A DNA stretch of 64,000 bases from the NCBI GenBank assembly GCA_951812575.1, contig OX638322.1, forward strand, positions 4,840,501 through 4,904,500, given 5' to 3'. Position 1 is the first letter of the stretch. Every line of letters begins with the position of its first letter. The notes under the pieces were generated by a model, which saw only the letters and a program-made list of their open reading frames with translations, was not told where the DNA came from and did no database searches. Both the position numbers and the translations under genes were made by a program. Below are positions 24,074 to 32,948 of the stretch, piece after piece. The DNA is from Candidatus Binatia bacterium. GTDB taxonomy: Bacteria > Desulfobacterota > Binatia > Bin18.

Positions 24074-25195
24074 ATGAAAATCGTCGATGGCGACAGCCAC
24101 TTGATCGAACCCCTGGATTTATACCTCCAGTATATTGAGCCGACCTACCGCGAGCGGGCCATGCACGTGGAGCAGGATAGCGCCAGCGGCAAGCTGCGCA
24201 TGGTGGTGGATAACAAGTCCATGCGGCTAGGAAGCGAAATCGACGAGATGCTCAGCATCGTTGTCGGCTATGGACAGAAGGAAGACGGGAGCGCGCTCAA
24301 CGAATTTGACCAGTCCCTATACAAGGGCGGCGACTGGCAAAACATGGACAAGCGCATGCAGTTTCTGGACGCCGAGGGCATTGATTATCAGGTCCTCTAC
24401 CCCACCCTGGGCCTCTTATGGGAAGGCGAAGTCCAGGACCCCCAACTCGCCGCGGCACTCTGTCGGGCCTATAACACCTGGGCGTTTGAGGTCAGCGCCG
24501 GCCATCGTGACCGCCTCTTTCCGTCCGCCCATATCTCGCTCCGTGAGCCAACGCTGGCCGTGCAGGAGATCCAACGGGTGGCCAAACTCGGCGCGCGTTC
24601 CATCATGATCGGCTCCGCGCCCATCAACGGGAGAAGCTTCGGCCACCCGGATTACGATCCGCTCTGGGCAGCCGCTCAGGATTGCAATATCGCCGTCAGC
24701 ATTCACCCGGCCGGCAACAAGGAATATCTCGGCAGCGCCTGGTATAAAAACCGTAATCCCGGCTTCATGTTTATCTCCATGAACGTGATCCAGGACCCCC
24801 GCATGTCGCTGAGCACCATGGTGTATGACGGTGTGTTCGAGCGCTTTCCCCAATTGCGCGCGGCAACCGTGGAATCCATGGGCAGTTGGGTTGGGGAGTG
24901 GATTGAGCGTTTCGACTACCGCTACCAATACATGCGCCACACCTCGCAGATGAAGCGCCCGATCCGGGAGTATCTGGCCCGCAATATCTGGATCAACGCC
25001 GACCCGAGCGAAAAGCTGCTGCCGTATATCGTCCAGTTTGCCGGGGACGAAAAATTCTTTGTTGGCTCGGACTACCCTCACGCCGAGGGCTTTACCAAGC
25101 CGGTGGAGACCATGCGCGAGCTGCTCTCCGCGCTGCCAACACAGTCGGTCGATAAAATCCTGGGGGCGAACGCCGCCGCGTTTTATGGGATTTAG
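24074..25195 (+). CDS. Amidohydrolase-superfamily protein
   Basis: A 373-residue metal-dependent hydrolase of the Amidohydro_2 type (decarboxylase/hydrolase-like). It opens with VDGDSHLIEPLDLYLQYI (a D-x-H metal motif variant), contains SAHISLREP, SIHPAG and the late metal Asp in VGSDYPHAEG. Similar to the protein at 39121. ATG 24074 follows AGAGGAGAGGAG. Its TAG (25193-25195) overlaps the stop of the convergent LLM gene. Confidence 0.88.
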   Translation: MKIVDGDSHLIEPLDLYLQYIEPTYRERAMHVEQDSASGKLRMVVDNKSMRLGSEIDEMLSIVVGYGQKEDGSALNEFDQSLYKGGDWQNMDKRMQFLDAEGIDYQVLYPTLGLLWEGEVQDPQLAAALCRAYNTWAFEVSAGHRDRLFPSAHISLREPTLAVQEIQRVAKLGARSIMIGSAPINGRSFGHPDYDPLWAAAQDCNIAVSIHPAGNKEYLGSAWYKNRNPGFMFISMNVIQDPRMSLSTMVYDGVFERFPQLRAATVESMGSWVGEWIERFDYRYQYMRHTSQMKRPIREYLARNIWINADPSEKLLPYIVQFAGDEKFFVGSDYPHAEGFTKPVETMRELLSALPTQSVDKILGANAAAFYGI

Positions 25196-26292
25196 AGGGC
25201 GGCCGTCGGCTGCTCCTGGGCCGCGGCGTCATCCGCCCGGATGGCCGGCATCACCTGTGACGCAAACAACTCGGTGCTGCGGACGGCGACGTCGTTTGGC
25301 ATGCTGCCGTACTTAAAAACGCCGACAAACTGATCCGGATTCACAAATTGTCGAAGCTCCCGAATGGCGGCAATACACTGCTCTGGTGTGCCAAAGATCT
25401 GTGTTTTCGTGAACTCTTGCTGAAAGGCGTTCGCCTGTTTCTGGCTGGCTTCGGCAAGCTCGGCATAGGCCTCATAGCCTGTGGCGGCTCGGAAATGTTC
25501 AGGTTCGTCAAAGCCGTAATGACTCATTGCCGTGTCAGCATAGTCCATGATCCATTTTTGCCCGTCTGCCTGGGCCGTCTCATCCTCAGAGCAATAGATC
25601 CAAGCGGTAATAATTGGCCGCCGCGCTGATGTCCCGAATTTGGCGCATGACGCTTGGTAGGCTTCATAGTCCTTCATATGCTCAGCCCAGCTCTTTTGTG
25701 GAATGATCAGCATGCCTAGGCCGGCCTTGGCCATGATATCGCCCGTCTCAGGACTAATAATCGCGCCGTACATCCTATCGGTCAGATCTGGACTCACTGG
25801 ACGCGGACGAATACCCATTTCCGGGATCTTGAAATACTTGCCGTCAAAGGAAAAGCGTTCTTGTCCCAGGCCAAGTTTTACAACTTCAATGCTCTCGATC
25901 AATCGCTCACGCGCTTCGCTCATCGAGACCCGAAAGCCGTCGTATTCCACCTGGGCGGCGCCGCGCCCAAAGCCCAGCAGCAATTCACGGCCGCGCGCAA
26001 AATTATCCAGCATGGCAATCTGCTCGGCGACCCGCACCGGGTCGTGCCAGGGCAGCACGATCACAAACGTGCCGAGCCCGATCTTCTTCGTTCGTCCGCA
26101 CACATAGCTCAACATCTGCACGGGGTCGGGAATGAGTTCGTAGTCCGTGAAATGATGTTCCACCGACCAGACCATATCGAACCCAAGGTCTTCGTACATT
26201 TCGGCCAGAGCCAGGTCTTCGGCGTAAATCTCATGGTCCGGTCGGGGCGACCGAAAATAGTTCTGACAAATCAGCGAACCTCCAAACTGCAT
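25192..26292 (-). CDS. LLM-class flavin-dependent monooxygenase
   Basis: A 366-residue luciferase-like enzyme: LALAEMYEDLGFDMVWSVEH, AMLDNFARGRELLLGFGRGA and GTFVIVLPWHDPVRVAEQ. ATG 26292 follows AAAGGA. It overlaps the end of the amidohydrolase at 24074 (stop codons share TTA/TAG). On the same strand upstream is a DsbA/FrnE-like gene, 36 bases away. Confidence 0.88.
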   Translation of the reverse strand: MQFGGSLICQNYFRSPRPDHEIYAEDLALAEMYEDLGFDMVWSVEHHFTDYELIPDPVQMLSYVCGRTKKIGLGTFVIVLPWHDPVRVAEQIAMLDNFARGRELLLGFGRGAAQVEYDGFRVSMSEARERLIESIEVVKLGLGQERFSFDGKYFKIPEMGIRPRPVSPDLTDRMYGAIISPETGDIMAKAGLGMLIIPQKSWAEHMKDYEAYQASCAKFGTSARRPIITAWIYCSEDETAQADGQKWIMDYADTAMSHYGFDEPEHFRAATGYEAYAELAEASQKQANAFQQEFTKTQIFGTPEQCIAAIRELRQFVNPDQFVGVFKYGSMPNDVAVRSTELFASQVMPAIRADDAAAQEQPTAAL

Positions 26293-26328
26293 GGTGTATC
26301 CTTTCTCTTCTCTCTCTATCTTTCTCCT

Positions 26329-26988
26329 TTATGCCCCTTGCTCTTGCTGTCGTATCGCAATTCGGGTGCGTCCCTCTACCCAGGACTCCAAGAGCGGCAT
26401 AATATCCCCTAACGGTCGATAGCCAACCGTCACAGCCGCCCGCGCTTCGCCTTCGCAGGCGACAAGGGTCGGAAAGCCGTTCACGCCGAGACTACGCGAG
26501 AACTGAAAATCTTGCACGGTTTCGTCACGTATCGCTTGCGATTCAAACGCTTCGATAAACGTGGCTGGATCAAGGCCAACTTCGCTTGCGACCTCGCTCA
26601 AAGTTTCAGTCTGAGTAATATCGAGGTTCTGAGTATAAAAACTACGGTGGAGGTGCTCCAACATAGAAAGAGTCGTCGAGGGTTGTAGATGGCGCGCTGT
26701 TACAACAGCTCGGCACGCGGGCTCGGTATCATACGTAAAATCAGTCCGATCAAAGAAGTCATAGTTAAACGGCTGGCCTGACAATTCATTCACATGGCCC
26801 CAGTGCTCACGAATTTCATTTTTCGTTTGCTCGTTCATATTGCGCGACGTACCAGGAAACAGCCCGCCCAGCACCACCCGCAAGGGCACTTGGTCAGCAA
26901 AGGTATGACTAACCGATTGGATAACTGGCGAGAAGCCCCAACACCAGGAACACATGGGATCAGCAAAATAGATGAGTTCTTTTTGCAT
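26329..26988 (-). CDS. DsbA-family (FrnE-like) thiol oxidoreductase
   Basis: A 219-residue cytoplasmic thioredoxin-fold protein without a signal peptide. It has the active site DPMCSWCWGFSP (both Cys present) and the cis-Pro region LGVNGFPTLVACEGE. It belongs with FrnE-like and 2-hydroxychromene-isomerase-related proteins, which reduce or isomerise disulfides or work in polyketide pathways. ATG 26988. It is the middle gene in a minus-strand run. Confidence 0.85.
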   Translation of the reverse strand: MQKELIYFADPMCSWCWGFSPVIQSVSHTFADQVPLRVVLGGLFPGTSRNMNEQTKNEIREHWGHVNELSGQPFNYDFFDRTDFTYDTEPACRAVVTARHLQPSTTLSMLEHLHRSFYTQNLDITQTETLSEVASEVGLDPATFIEAFESQAIRDETVQDFQFSRSLGVNGFPTLVACEGEARAAVTVGYRPLGDIMPLLESWVEGRTRIAIRQQEQGA

Positions 26989-27026
26989 ATGGGACCTATC
27001 CTTTCTTACCGCCGTCTCAGATTCTG

Positions 27027-27323
27027 CTACAGCTCACCAATCGTGTTCTTGACCGTCTCCCATTCAACAATCGGGGTAAAGCGTCGCTTTGACACATGCC
27101 CGGCAGTCAGCCCACGCCAGAACGGGCCAACCGTTGCGGTATGGTCCTTAATATCAAGGATCATTACTAGCTTGGTCTCTTCGTTTGAGACCCACGGACC
27201 AGCAATCTTCGTCACGCCCGGTGGAAATCCTCCGGCCAGTAAGCCGTCGATAGCCTTTACGATCTGCTTCGCCTTGTCCGCACTATCCACGTTCAAATAC
27301 AGTTCCGCTAAATGTAACGCCAT
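27027..27323 (-). CDS. Small DUF3303-like alpha/beta protein
   Basis: A 98-residue protein, start ATG 27323 after AAGGAGGAGGAC. Readable patterns are GGFPPGVTKIAGPWVS, KLVMILDIKDHTATVGPFW and the C-terminal TPIVEWE, which resemble DUF3303-type ferredoxin-like-fold proteins of unknown function. It is likely co-transcribed with the acyl-CoA-dehydrogenase-like gene upstream. Confidence 0.6.
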   Translation of the reverse strand: MALHLAELYLNVDSADKAKQIVKAIDGLLAGGFPPGVTKIAGPWVSNEETKLVMILDIKDHTATVGPFWRGLTAGHVSKRRFTPIVEWETVKNTIGEL

Positions 27324-27365
27324 GTCCTCCTCCTTGTTGGCTTGAATAAAAGACTGCTGCGCTAC

Positions 27366-28556
27366 TCAAATCAACGACGCGCCCCGTCCGGGGTCTATGC
27401 CCAGCAGCGTCCGGCCATAGGTTTGGAGCCTGCTATCGAGGTCGAACACCACATGGCAGGACATGGTATTCACATCGCGCCAGGCGCGTTGAAATGGACT
27501 GTCCAGAAAATGTGAGTGAGCACCGCTCGCTTCGCATACGCTCTGAATGATTCGCTTACATTGATCGACCGCCAGAGCGAGCTGAGTCGCCCAACGCGCC
27601 CGGTCTTCTAATGTACATGTGTTCCTCTTCTCACACAGGTCCTCGATCATACGGCGCAAAAGCAGCTCTGCTTCCTCGACTTCTACTTCTGCACGAGCAA
27701 GGCGCATCTGAGAAGCCGGTCGCTCAGCTTGTTTGCCGCCTGTTTCTATGAGTACGCGCTTTGTTAAATAGTCTCGAAACAGCCGTACCACAGTCTTGGC
27801 CTGACCCAGCGCCGGCATGGCCGCGGCCAGGGTCAATATGGGCATCATGGGCGTCCGGTAGAGGAGGCCGTCATGGATCTGAGAACCCGGTGCATGACCG
27901 GTAGCCATTTCTAAAACCGAGGTGCTCCGTTCTGCTGGGATAAAGACATCTTCGAGGATAACATCATTACTCCCCGTGCCAGACATACCATCGACAAACC
28001 ACACGTCTTCGACTGTCACCTCAGAGGTCGGCAAGGCGAACCAACGCGGATTCGGTTTTCCATCTTCCATCATTTCCAGCGCTGCCGGGATAACCCAGTC
28101 CGCATGCATAATGCCAGAGGCCCACTGCCAACGGCCGCTAACCCGATAGCCACCGTCTTCCGGCACGGCTTTGCCGCCCAGCGCCACCATGGCCGGGGCG
28201 AGAATATAGGACCGGTCCGCGAAAATCTCCTGCTGAAAAGCGGCCGGAAACTGGCTCAAAATCCAGTTGTGCTCAATATAGAAATTCGACACCCAGGCGG
28301 TCGACGCATCCCCTTCGCCCAGCGCCACCCCGACCTCAAAAAAGGTATCCATATCAAGCTCAAGCCCGCCGTAGCATTTAGGCACCATGAGCTTATAGAT
28401 TTCGGCTTCTTCCAGGGCGGTAATGACGGCATCAACCGGCTTGCGTTGTTTTTCTGCCACGGCTGCGTTTTCTGCCAGCATCGGAATCAGCGCCCGTGCC
28501 CGCGCGGCGAGTTCTGGACCAGTCGCGGGAGCGCTCTGCGCGTGAACTGTGCCCAT
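27366..28556 (-). CDS. Acyl-CoA-dehydrogenase-fold flavin monooxygenase (group D, HsaA/HpaB-like)
   Basis: A 396-residue protein with the acyl-CoA dehydrogenase fold but lacking the C-terminal GGTSEIQ-type motif, as in two-component flavin hydroxylases of the HsaA type. Visible are LIPMLAENAAVAEKQRKPVD, VPKCYGGLELDMDTFFEVG, SGRWQWASGIMHADW and the C-terminal CEASGAHSHFLDSPFQRAWR with RDVNTMSCH. These C-terminal residues match the hydroxylase group. A flavin reductase partner is not obvious. ATG 28556 follows AAAGGAGAAG. Confidence 0.8.
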   Translation of the reverse strand: MGTVHAQSAPATGPELAARARALIPMLAENAAVAEKQRKPVDAVITALEEAEIYKLMVPKCYGGLELDMDTFFEVGVALGEGDASTAWVSNFYIEHNWILSQFPAAFQQEIFADRSYILAPAMVALGGKAVPEDGGYRVSGRWQWASGIMHADWVIPAALEMMEDGKPNPRWFALPTSEVTVEDVWFVDGMSGTGSNDVILEDVFIPAERSTSVLEMATGHAPGSQIHDGLLYRTPMMPILTLAAAMPALGQAKTVVRLFRDYLTKRVLIETGGKQAERPASQMRLARAEVEVEEAELLLRRMIEDLCEKRNTCTLEDRARWATQLALAVDQCKRIIQSVCEASGAHSHFLDSPFQRAWRDVNTMSCHVVFDLDSRLQTYGRTLLGIDPGRGASLI

Positions 28557-28658
28557 AGTCTTCTCCTTTCTGCCTCTGCGGTCTCGAATCCAGGTGCATC
28601 GTATCCGAAAAAGCGCTATGCAAACAGTCGGTTCTGAAGGGTTAGTAGGAGGAGTGCG

Positions 28659-29816
28659 ATGCCCGTGAGTAGATTAGCCGGAATGGCCGGGATTGGGGTT
28701 GACCGTATGGGCAATCTCGCAGACCAGTCCCAGGACGGCGCTATCCTGCGTTTGGAGAATCTCGATACCGACCTGCGTCCGCCGCCCGGAGTGGAAGAAG
28801 CGACCCGGCAGGCGGTAGGGGAAGACGACGCCAATAGCTATCTGCCGTTTCTCGGTGCCGACTCCCTGCGGCAGGCAGCCGCAGCCCTCGTCAGTCGCCT
28901 CTCAGGCGTGGAGTATGATTGGAATAATTCTACCATTGTCAGCGCAGGAGGCTTGAACGGCATTCTCAACGTGCTGCTGGCCCTGCTTGAGCCCGGTGAT
29001 GAAGTTATCCTCACCGACCCGATCTATATTGGTTTGGTAAACCGGGTGCGTCTGGCGGGCGGTGTGCCGGTTTTTGCGCCGTACCAGATTGAAGATGGCG
29101 TCTGGCGTTTGGACCGTGACCGGTTGCGGCAGGCCGTGACAGCCAAAACAAAAGTCTTGCTGATGATGAGCCCATCCATGCCGACCGGTGCCGTCTTCAC
29201 GCGCCAGGACTGGGACAGCATCTGCTCGACCTGCCGCGAAGCCGACGCCTGGCTGCTGTATGACAGCGCCATGGAACGCATTCTGTTCGACGGCCTGGAA
29301 TATCTTCATCCAGCCTCGTTCCCCGGCATGGCGCAGCGGACAATTACCGTTGGCGCGGTGTCCAAGGAATATCGGATGATCGGCTGGCGCATCGGTTGGA
29401 TTGTTGCCCCGCCGGCTATTATTGACGATATCGGCTTAGTGAATATCTCCAACGTGGTCTGCCCGGTCGGCATCGCTCAAGCCGCGGCAACCGTGGCTCT
29501 ACAAGCGCCCGATGCTGATATTGCCGCGGCCAGCGCGGAATGGCAAAGTCGGCGGGATACGATTCTGCAGGAACTTGAAGGCTTCCCCATCGTCAAGCCC
29601 CAGGGCGGCTGGTCCATGCTGCTGGATGTCTCGGGTTTTGGCCTGACGGGTGCGCAAGCCTCTCAGCGTCTGTTGGAGAAAGGGAAAATCGCGGCAACGG
29701 CCATGACGGGCTGGGGCAGCGAGCGGAGCGCGAATTTTGTCCGCTTTGTTTTCTCGAACGAACCCGTCAGCCGTCTGCGCGGCCTGCGGGAACGGGTGGA
29801 AGCGGCTCTATCCTGA
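28659..29816 (+). CDS. PLP-dependent aminotransferase (class I/II)
   Basis: A 385-residue fold-type I aminotransferase. The PLP Lys is in GAVSKEYRMIGWRIGW, preceded by a SMPTGAVF-type turn (N-P-T-G variant with M in place of N) and an Asp/Tyr pair in WLLYDSAMERI. An Arg for substrate carboxylate is near ANFVRFVFSNEP. ATG 28659 follows AGGAGGAG. Divergent from the flavin monooxygenase. Substrate unknown. Confidence 0.9.
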   Translation: MPVSRLAGMAGIGVDRMGNLADQSQDGAILRLENLDTDLRPPPGVEEATRQAVGEDDANSYLPFLGADSLRQAAAALVSRLSGVEYDWNNSTIVSAGGLNGILNVLLALLEPGDEVILTDPIYIGLVNRVRLAGGVPVFAPYQIEDGVWRLDRDRLRQAVTAKTKVLLMMSPSMPTGAVFTRQDWDSICSTCREADAWLLYDSAMERILFDGLEYLHPASFPGMAQRTITVGAVSKEYRMIGWRIGWIVAPPAIIDDIGLVNISNVVCPVGIAQAAATVALQAPDADIAAASAEWQSRRDTILQELEGFPIVKPQGGWSMLLDVSGFGLTGAQASQRLLEKGKIAATAMTGWGSERSANFVRFVFSNEPVSRLRGLRERVEAALS

Positions 29817-29817
29817 C

Positions 29818-29940
29818 GTGGGGGCAATGCAGGAATTGCCCCCACAGTCGCGTGAGCCCCCTGGGACCGGGCAACCACAGGGGGTTGCCCCTACATTTTC
29901 CATTCCCTCTCCCCTGGAGGGAGAGGGCTAGGGTGAGGGG
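29818..29940. repeat. Three palindromic repeat units
   Basis: The gap holds (i) GTGGGGGCAAT (29818-29828) with ATTGCCCCCAC (29835-29845), a perfect 11-bp stem that may also terminate the aminotransferase transcript; (ii) a GGGCAACC...GGTTGCCCCTAC unit at about 29865-29893, a widespread type of intergenic repeat; (iii) CCCTCTCCC (29905-29913) with GGGAGAGGG (29919-29927) and the tail CTAGGGTGAGGGG, shared with 21133 and 59372. Confidence 0.75.
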
Positions 29941-29947
29941 GTTTCCC

Positions 29948-30367
29948 TTAGCTCGGCGACGCTTCGAGTATCCGTCCAATCAAGGGGCTCTGGTGCCAGC
30001 AGACAACCTTCCAGGTCCCGTCCCGGTACACCCAGGTCAGGGTAAAACCCATGAAGCGCTGACGGAAACCGGCATCGCGCGGTTTGCCCCGAAACGTCGA
30101 AAAGCCGCTGACATGGCCGGTCTCACCAAACACCTTGAAGTGCATCTCACGCGGCTTCCATTCAAACGATTCCCACATCCCCTTCCCGCCGGCGTGGAAG
30201 GCAATATGGTCCTTGAAGTCGTCCAGGTCCATGCGCCACGGAAAGTCTTCATCCAGAATTTCCGCCTGTGCGTCAAACGCCTGCCAGAAAGCGTCCAGGT
30301 CGCCGGTATTGAGCCCGTCATTCCAAGCGTGAAAGGCCGCTTCCAAGCTCTGTGTATCTGCCGCCAT
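29948..30367 (-). CDS. NTF2/SnoaL-like protein
   Basis: A 139-residue NTF2-fold protein of the SnoaL-like or ketosteroid-isomerase-like kind: AFHAWNDGLNTGDLDAFWQA, then FMGFTLTWVYRDGTWKVVCW. ATG 30367 is chosen because AAGGAG lies 7 bases upstream; a start at 30382 would lack a site. Function unknown. Confidence 0.8.
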   Translation of the reverse strand: MAADTQSLEAAFHAWNDGLNTGDLDAFWQAFDAQAEILDEDFPWRMDLDDFKDHIAFHAGGKGMWESFEWKPREMHFKVFGETGHVSGFSTFRGKPRDAGFRQRFMGFTLTWVYRDGTWKVVCWHQSPLIGRILEASPS

Positions 30368-30425
30368 GCTGTGCTCCTTCATCTATTATCGTTACCGTGG
30401 CTGCGCTCATCCGCGCCACGGGGTT

Positions 30426-31127
30426 TTACCATTTTTCGCCAAAGGGCCGGACATCTAACTCAAACGTCCAGGCGCTGGGCGGTTGCTGCGTCAGGTGAAA
30501 CACCGCGGCGGCAATATCGTCTGGTGAAAGAAAATATTCGGTCGGCTTATCCGGCATCATTTCGCGGATGTAGGGAATATCAATCATCCCGTCGATGATC
30601 ACGTATGAGACATGAATTTTTTCCGGCCCAAGGTGGCGCGCCATAGACTGGGCCAGACTCCGCTGGGCGGCCTTGGCCGAGGCAAACGGAGCCGCATTTG
30701 CTCCCCCCCGGAGTGAGGCGGTCGCACCACTCACAACGATGTTACCGCCACCAGCCTTCCGCATGTCGGGCAGCACTTCTTGGACGGTGACAAACAAGCC
30801 ACGGGTATTGATCTCCCACGCCTGCTGGAGCATATCAAGCGAAGTCTTGTCGATATTGACAAATTCGCCCGGCCCCGCGTTGTAGACCAGGACAGCCACC
30901 GGGCCAAGGTCCTGACGAATGCGACCAAAGACACCAGACGCCGCCGCAGTGTCACACACGTCGTAGGGATACGCATGCGTTCCGGAAATTTCAGCGGCCA
31001 GTTCGTCTAAATAGGCTGCATTCCGGGCGCACATCGCAACCTCGTATCCTTCGGCGGCAAATTTCCGGGTAAAAGACACCCCATTCCCCGGTCCCACACC
31101 AATAATGACACACACAGGTTTACTCAT
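30426..31127 (-). CDS. Short-chain dehydrogenase/reductase with Phe at the catalytic Tyr position
   Basis: A 233-residue SDR. The N-terminal cofactor motif reads GVGPGNGVSFTRKF (G-x-G-x-G-x-x variant), NAG is in VYNAGPGE, and the S of the catalytic triad is in VVSGATASLRG. The YxxxK motif reads FASAK, with Phe in place of Tyr and Lys kept. I recall this Phe version from a recognisable SDR subgroup with the continuation of HVSYVIIDGMIDIP. Oxidoreductase activity may therefore be altered or absent. ATG 31127 after GGAGAG. Confidence 0.85.
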   Translation of the reverse strand: MSKPVCVIIGVGPGNGVSFTRKFAAEGYEVAMCARNAAYLDELAAEISGTHAYPYDVCDTAAASGVFGRIRQDLGPVAVLVYNAGPGEFVNIDKTSLDMLQQAWEINTRGLFVTVQEVLPDMRKAGGGNIVVSGATASLRGGANAAPFASAKAAQRSLAQSMARHLGPEKIHVSYVIIDGMIDIPYIREMMPDKPTEYFLSPDDIAAAVFHLTQQPPSAWTFELDVRPFGEKW

Positions 31128-31250
31128 TGTTCAGCGCTCTCCTTTTCGCTTGTGGCCTATATAGCGAGTTGGCTGTAGGAACTCTATGACAGTTTGAAAT
31201 AAATAGGCAGAATGGCAATGAGATCACTAGCCGCACCTATTTCGCTTGCC

Positions 31251-31256
31251 TATAAT
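31251..31256 (+). promoter_or_regulatory. -10 box candidate for the TPR-protein gene
   Basis: A perfect TATAAT, 47 bases before ATG 31303. No good -35 box is seen at 16-18 bases. The divergent gap 31128-31302 also serves the SDR gene. Confidence 0.4.
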
Positions 31257-31302
31257 CGGACACGACACAATGAGAAAACCAGCCGAGCGTCCAGGGAGGC
31301 TA

Positions 31303-32841
31303 ATGATGGAGCAAAGAATCACACACAGCGTCAGGGCCATATTACTGCTTGTGAGTATCTGTGTCGGCCTGCCAGCAGCCCAAGCCGAGCAGCTTGGAGA
31401 ACTGCATTTCCCAACCTCCGGTTCAGCAGCAGCCCAGGAACACTTCCTTCGGGGCGTCAAATATCTACATAATTTTGGCTTCGAAGACGCCGCCGAGGCG
31501 TTCCAGGCTGCGGCGAAAATAGAGCCCGGCTTTGCCTTGGCCTACTGGGGAGAGGCGCTGAGCCACAATCATCCTCTCCAGCCTGCGCGTGACCTTGAAA
31601 CGCCGAGAAACGTGCTGGCTCGTCTCGGTTCTTCGCCAGCCGAGCGGGCAGCCAAGGCCCCTACCCCACGTGAAGCCGGCTTACTGGCTGCGGTGGAGAT
31701 TCTGTATGGAGAGGGAGAGGGGGCAGAGCGCGCATCTGCTTACGCGGAGGCGATGGGTCGGCTGGCTGCCCAATATCCTGAGGACGAAGAGCTTCAGGCC
31801 TTTCACGCCGTGGCGCTACTGGGGACGGTCCGCTATCTTGGAGACAGTTGGGGAGCAGAGTCAACGTTTGGGGTACGGATGAAAGCGGGTGCGATAGCCC
31901 AGGAGGTGTTTCGCAAACACCCGAACCATCCGGGCGCGGCCCATTATATTATTCATGCCTTCGATGACCCTATTCACGCGCCCTTGGCCCTGACGGCAGC
32001 CGAACGCTACGCGCAAATCGCCCCGGACGTCTCCCATGCCTTACACATGCCCTCGCATATTTTTATTCAGCGCGGCATGTGGGCCGAAGTGGTTGCTTCC
32101 AATGAAGCCTCCTACCACGCCGCTTTTGCGAAGTGGCCGCAGCGAGACAGTTTTTCCGAGACCCAGCGCTATTTTAACGATGTGTATATCTGGCACGCTT
32201 TGGATTGGGGCCAGTACGGCGCGCTGCAACAGGCGGACTGGACCAAGGCAAAGCAGGCGATTGAGCTTCTGCGACCGGTGGCAGAGAAGAGTAGCGTCCG
32301 GTGGGTCAAGGAAGGGGTCGGAGAAATGACGGCCCGCGCTATTGTCGAAAGCGAGCAGTGGGAGCAACTGCCGTTTTCTTCCGACCTGACTGCGCATGAA
32401 TTGATGGCAACAGGCATGAGTGCGGTCCGCATGGGGGATGTGGCAATCGCTCAACAGGCGGAAGCCAAGTTAAGAGAAATGGAGCAGGAAGATCCGCCGT
32501 CCCGCTCCAAACACCGCCAGCAGGCACTGACTATTATGCGTCTTGAGGTTGCGGCCCTGGTCCGTCTGGCACAGGACCAGGGCGACGAAGCGGTCGCCCT
32601 CATGGACGAAGCCGTGACTATTGCAAACAGTCTCGGCCTACCCAATGGAGCAGCCATACCAATCAAACCCGCGCACGAGTTGTATGGAGAAATCCTGCTT
32701 GAGCTTGGCCAGCCGCAAAAAGCGATGACCCAGTTCGAGACTTCTTTACAGCGGACCCCGAACCGGCGCCTTTCTCTGCGGGGCTTGGCGCGAGCGGCTG
32801 CAAAAAACGCTGACATCAGTACCGCACGCCAAGGTTATTAA
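31303..32841 (+). CDS. Exported TPR-repeat protein
   Basis: A 512-residue exported protein with signal peptide (ITHSVRAILLLVSICVGL ending PAAQA) and TPR-type helical repeats. Repeat-like segments: HFLRGVKYLHNFGFEDAAEA, FQAAAKIEPGFALAYWGEA at the N-terminus, and ELYGEILLELGQPQKAMTQF near the C-terminus. A His-rich central piece (HPNHPGAAHYIIHAFDDPIH, then HALHMPSHIF) could bind a metal. Length is full and start ATG 31303 or 31306 follows AGGGAGG. I do not recognise an enzyme domain. The proteins of this kind I know of are 'hypothetical TPR' proteins of Gram-negatives. Confidence 0.82.
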   Translation: MMEQRITHSVRAILLLVSICVGLPAAQAEQLGELHFPTSGSAAAQEHFLRGVKYLHNFGFEDAAEAFQAAAKIEPGFALAYWGEALSHNHPLQPARDLETPRNVLARLGSSPAERAAKAPTPREAGLLAAVEILYGEGEGAERASAYAEAMGRLAAQYPEDEELQAFHAVALLGTVRYLGDSWGAESTFGVRMKAGAIAQEVFRKHPNHPGAAHYIIHAFDDPIHAPLALTAAERYAQIAPDVSHALHMPSHIFIQRGMWAEVVASNEASYHAAFAKWPQRDSFSETQRYFNDVYIWHALDWGQYGALQQADWTKAKQAIELLRPVAEKSSVRWVKEGVGEMTARAIVESEQWEQLPFSSDLTAHELMATGMSAVRMGDVAIAQQAEAKLREMEQEDPPSRSKHRQQALTIMRLEVAALVRLAQDQGDEAVALMDEAVTIANSLGLPNGAAIPIKPAHELYGEILLELGQPQKAMTQFETSLQRTPNRRLSLRGLARAAAKNADISTARQGY

Positions 32842-32948
32842 AAGCTGCTCGTCGGCTGTAGTAACAAAAATGTACCCGAGGCACTGAAAAAAGCGAGAAT
32901 TTTTCTGAATACAGCGGGCCGGTGATATCCCACGAACGAGGAGCAAAC

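Noticed and set aside
29835..29893. Treating the GGGCAACC/GGTTGCCCC unit as a riboswitch or terminator only
   Set aside because: It is better explained as a dispersed palindromic repeat; no conserved aptamer core is visible.
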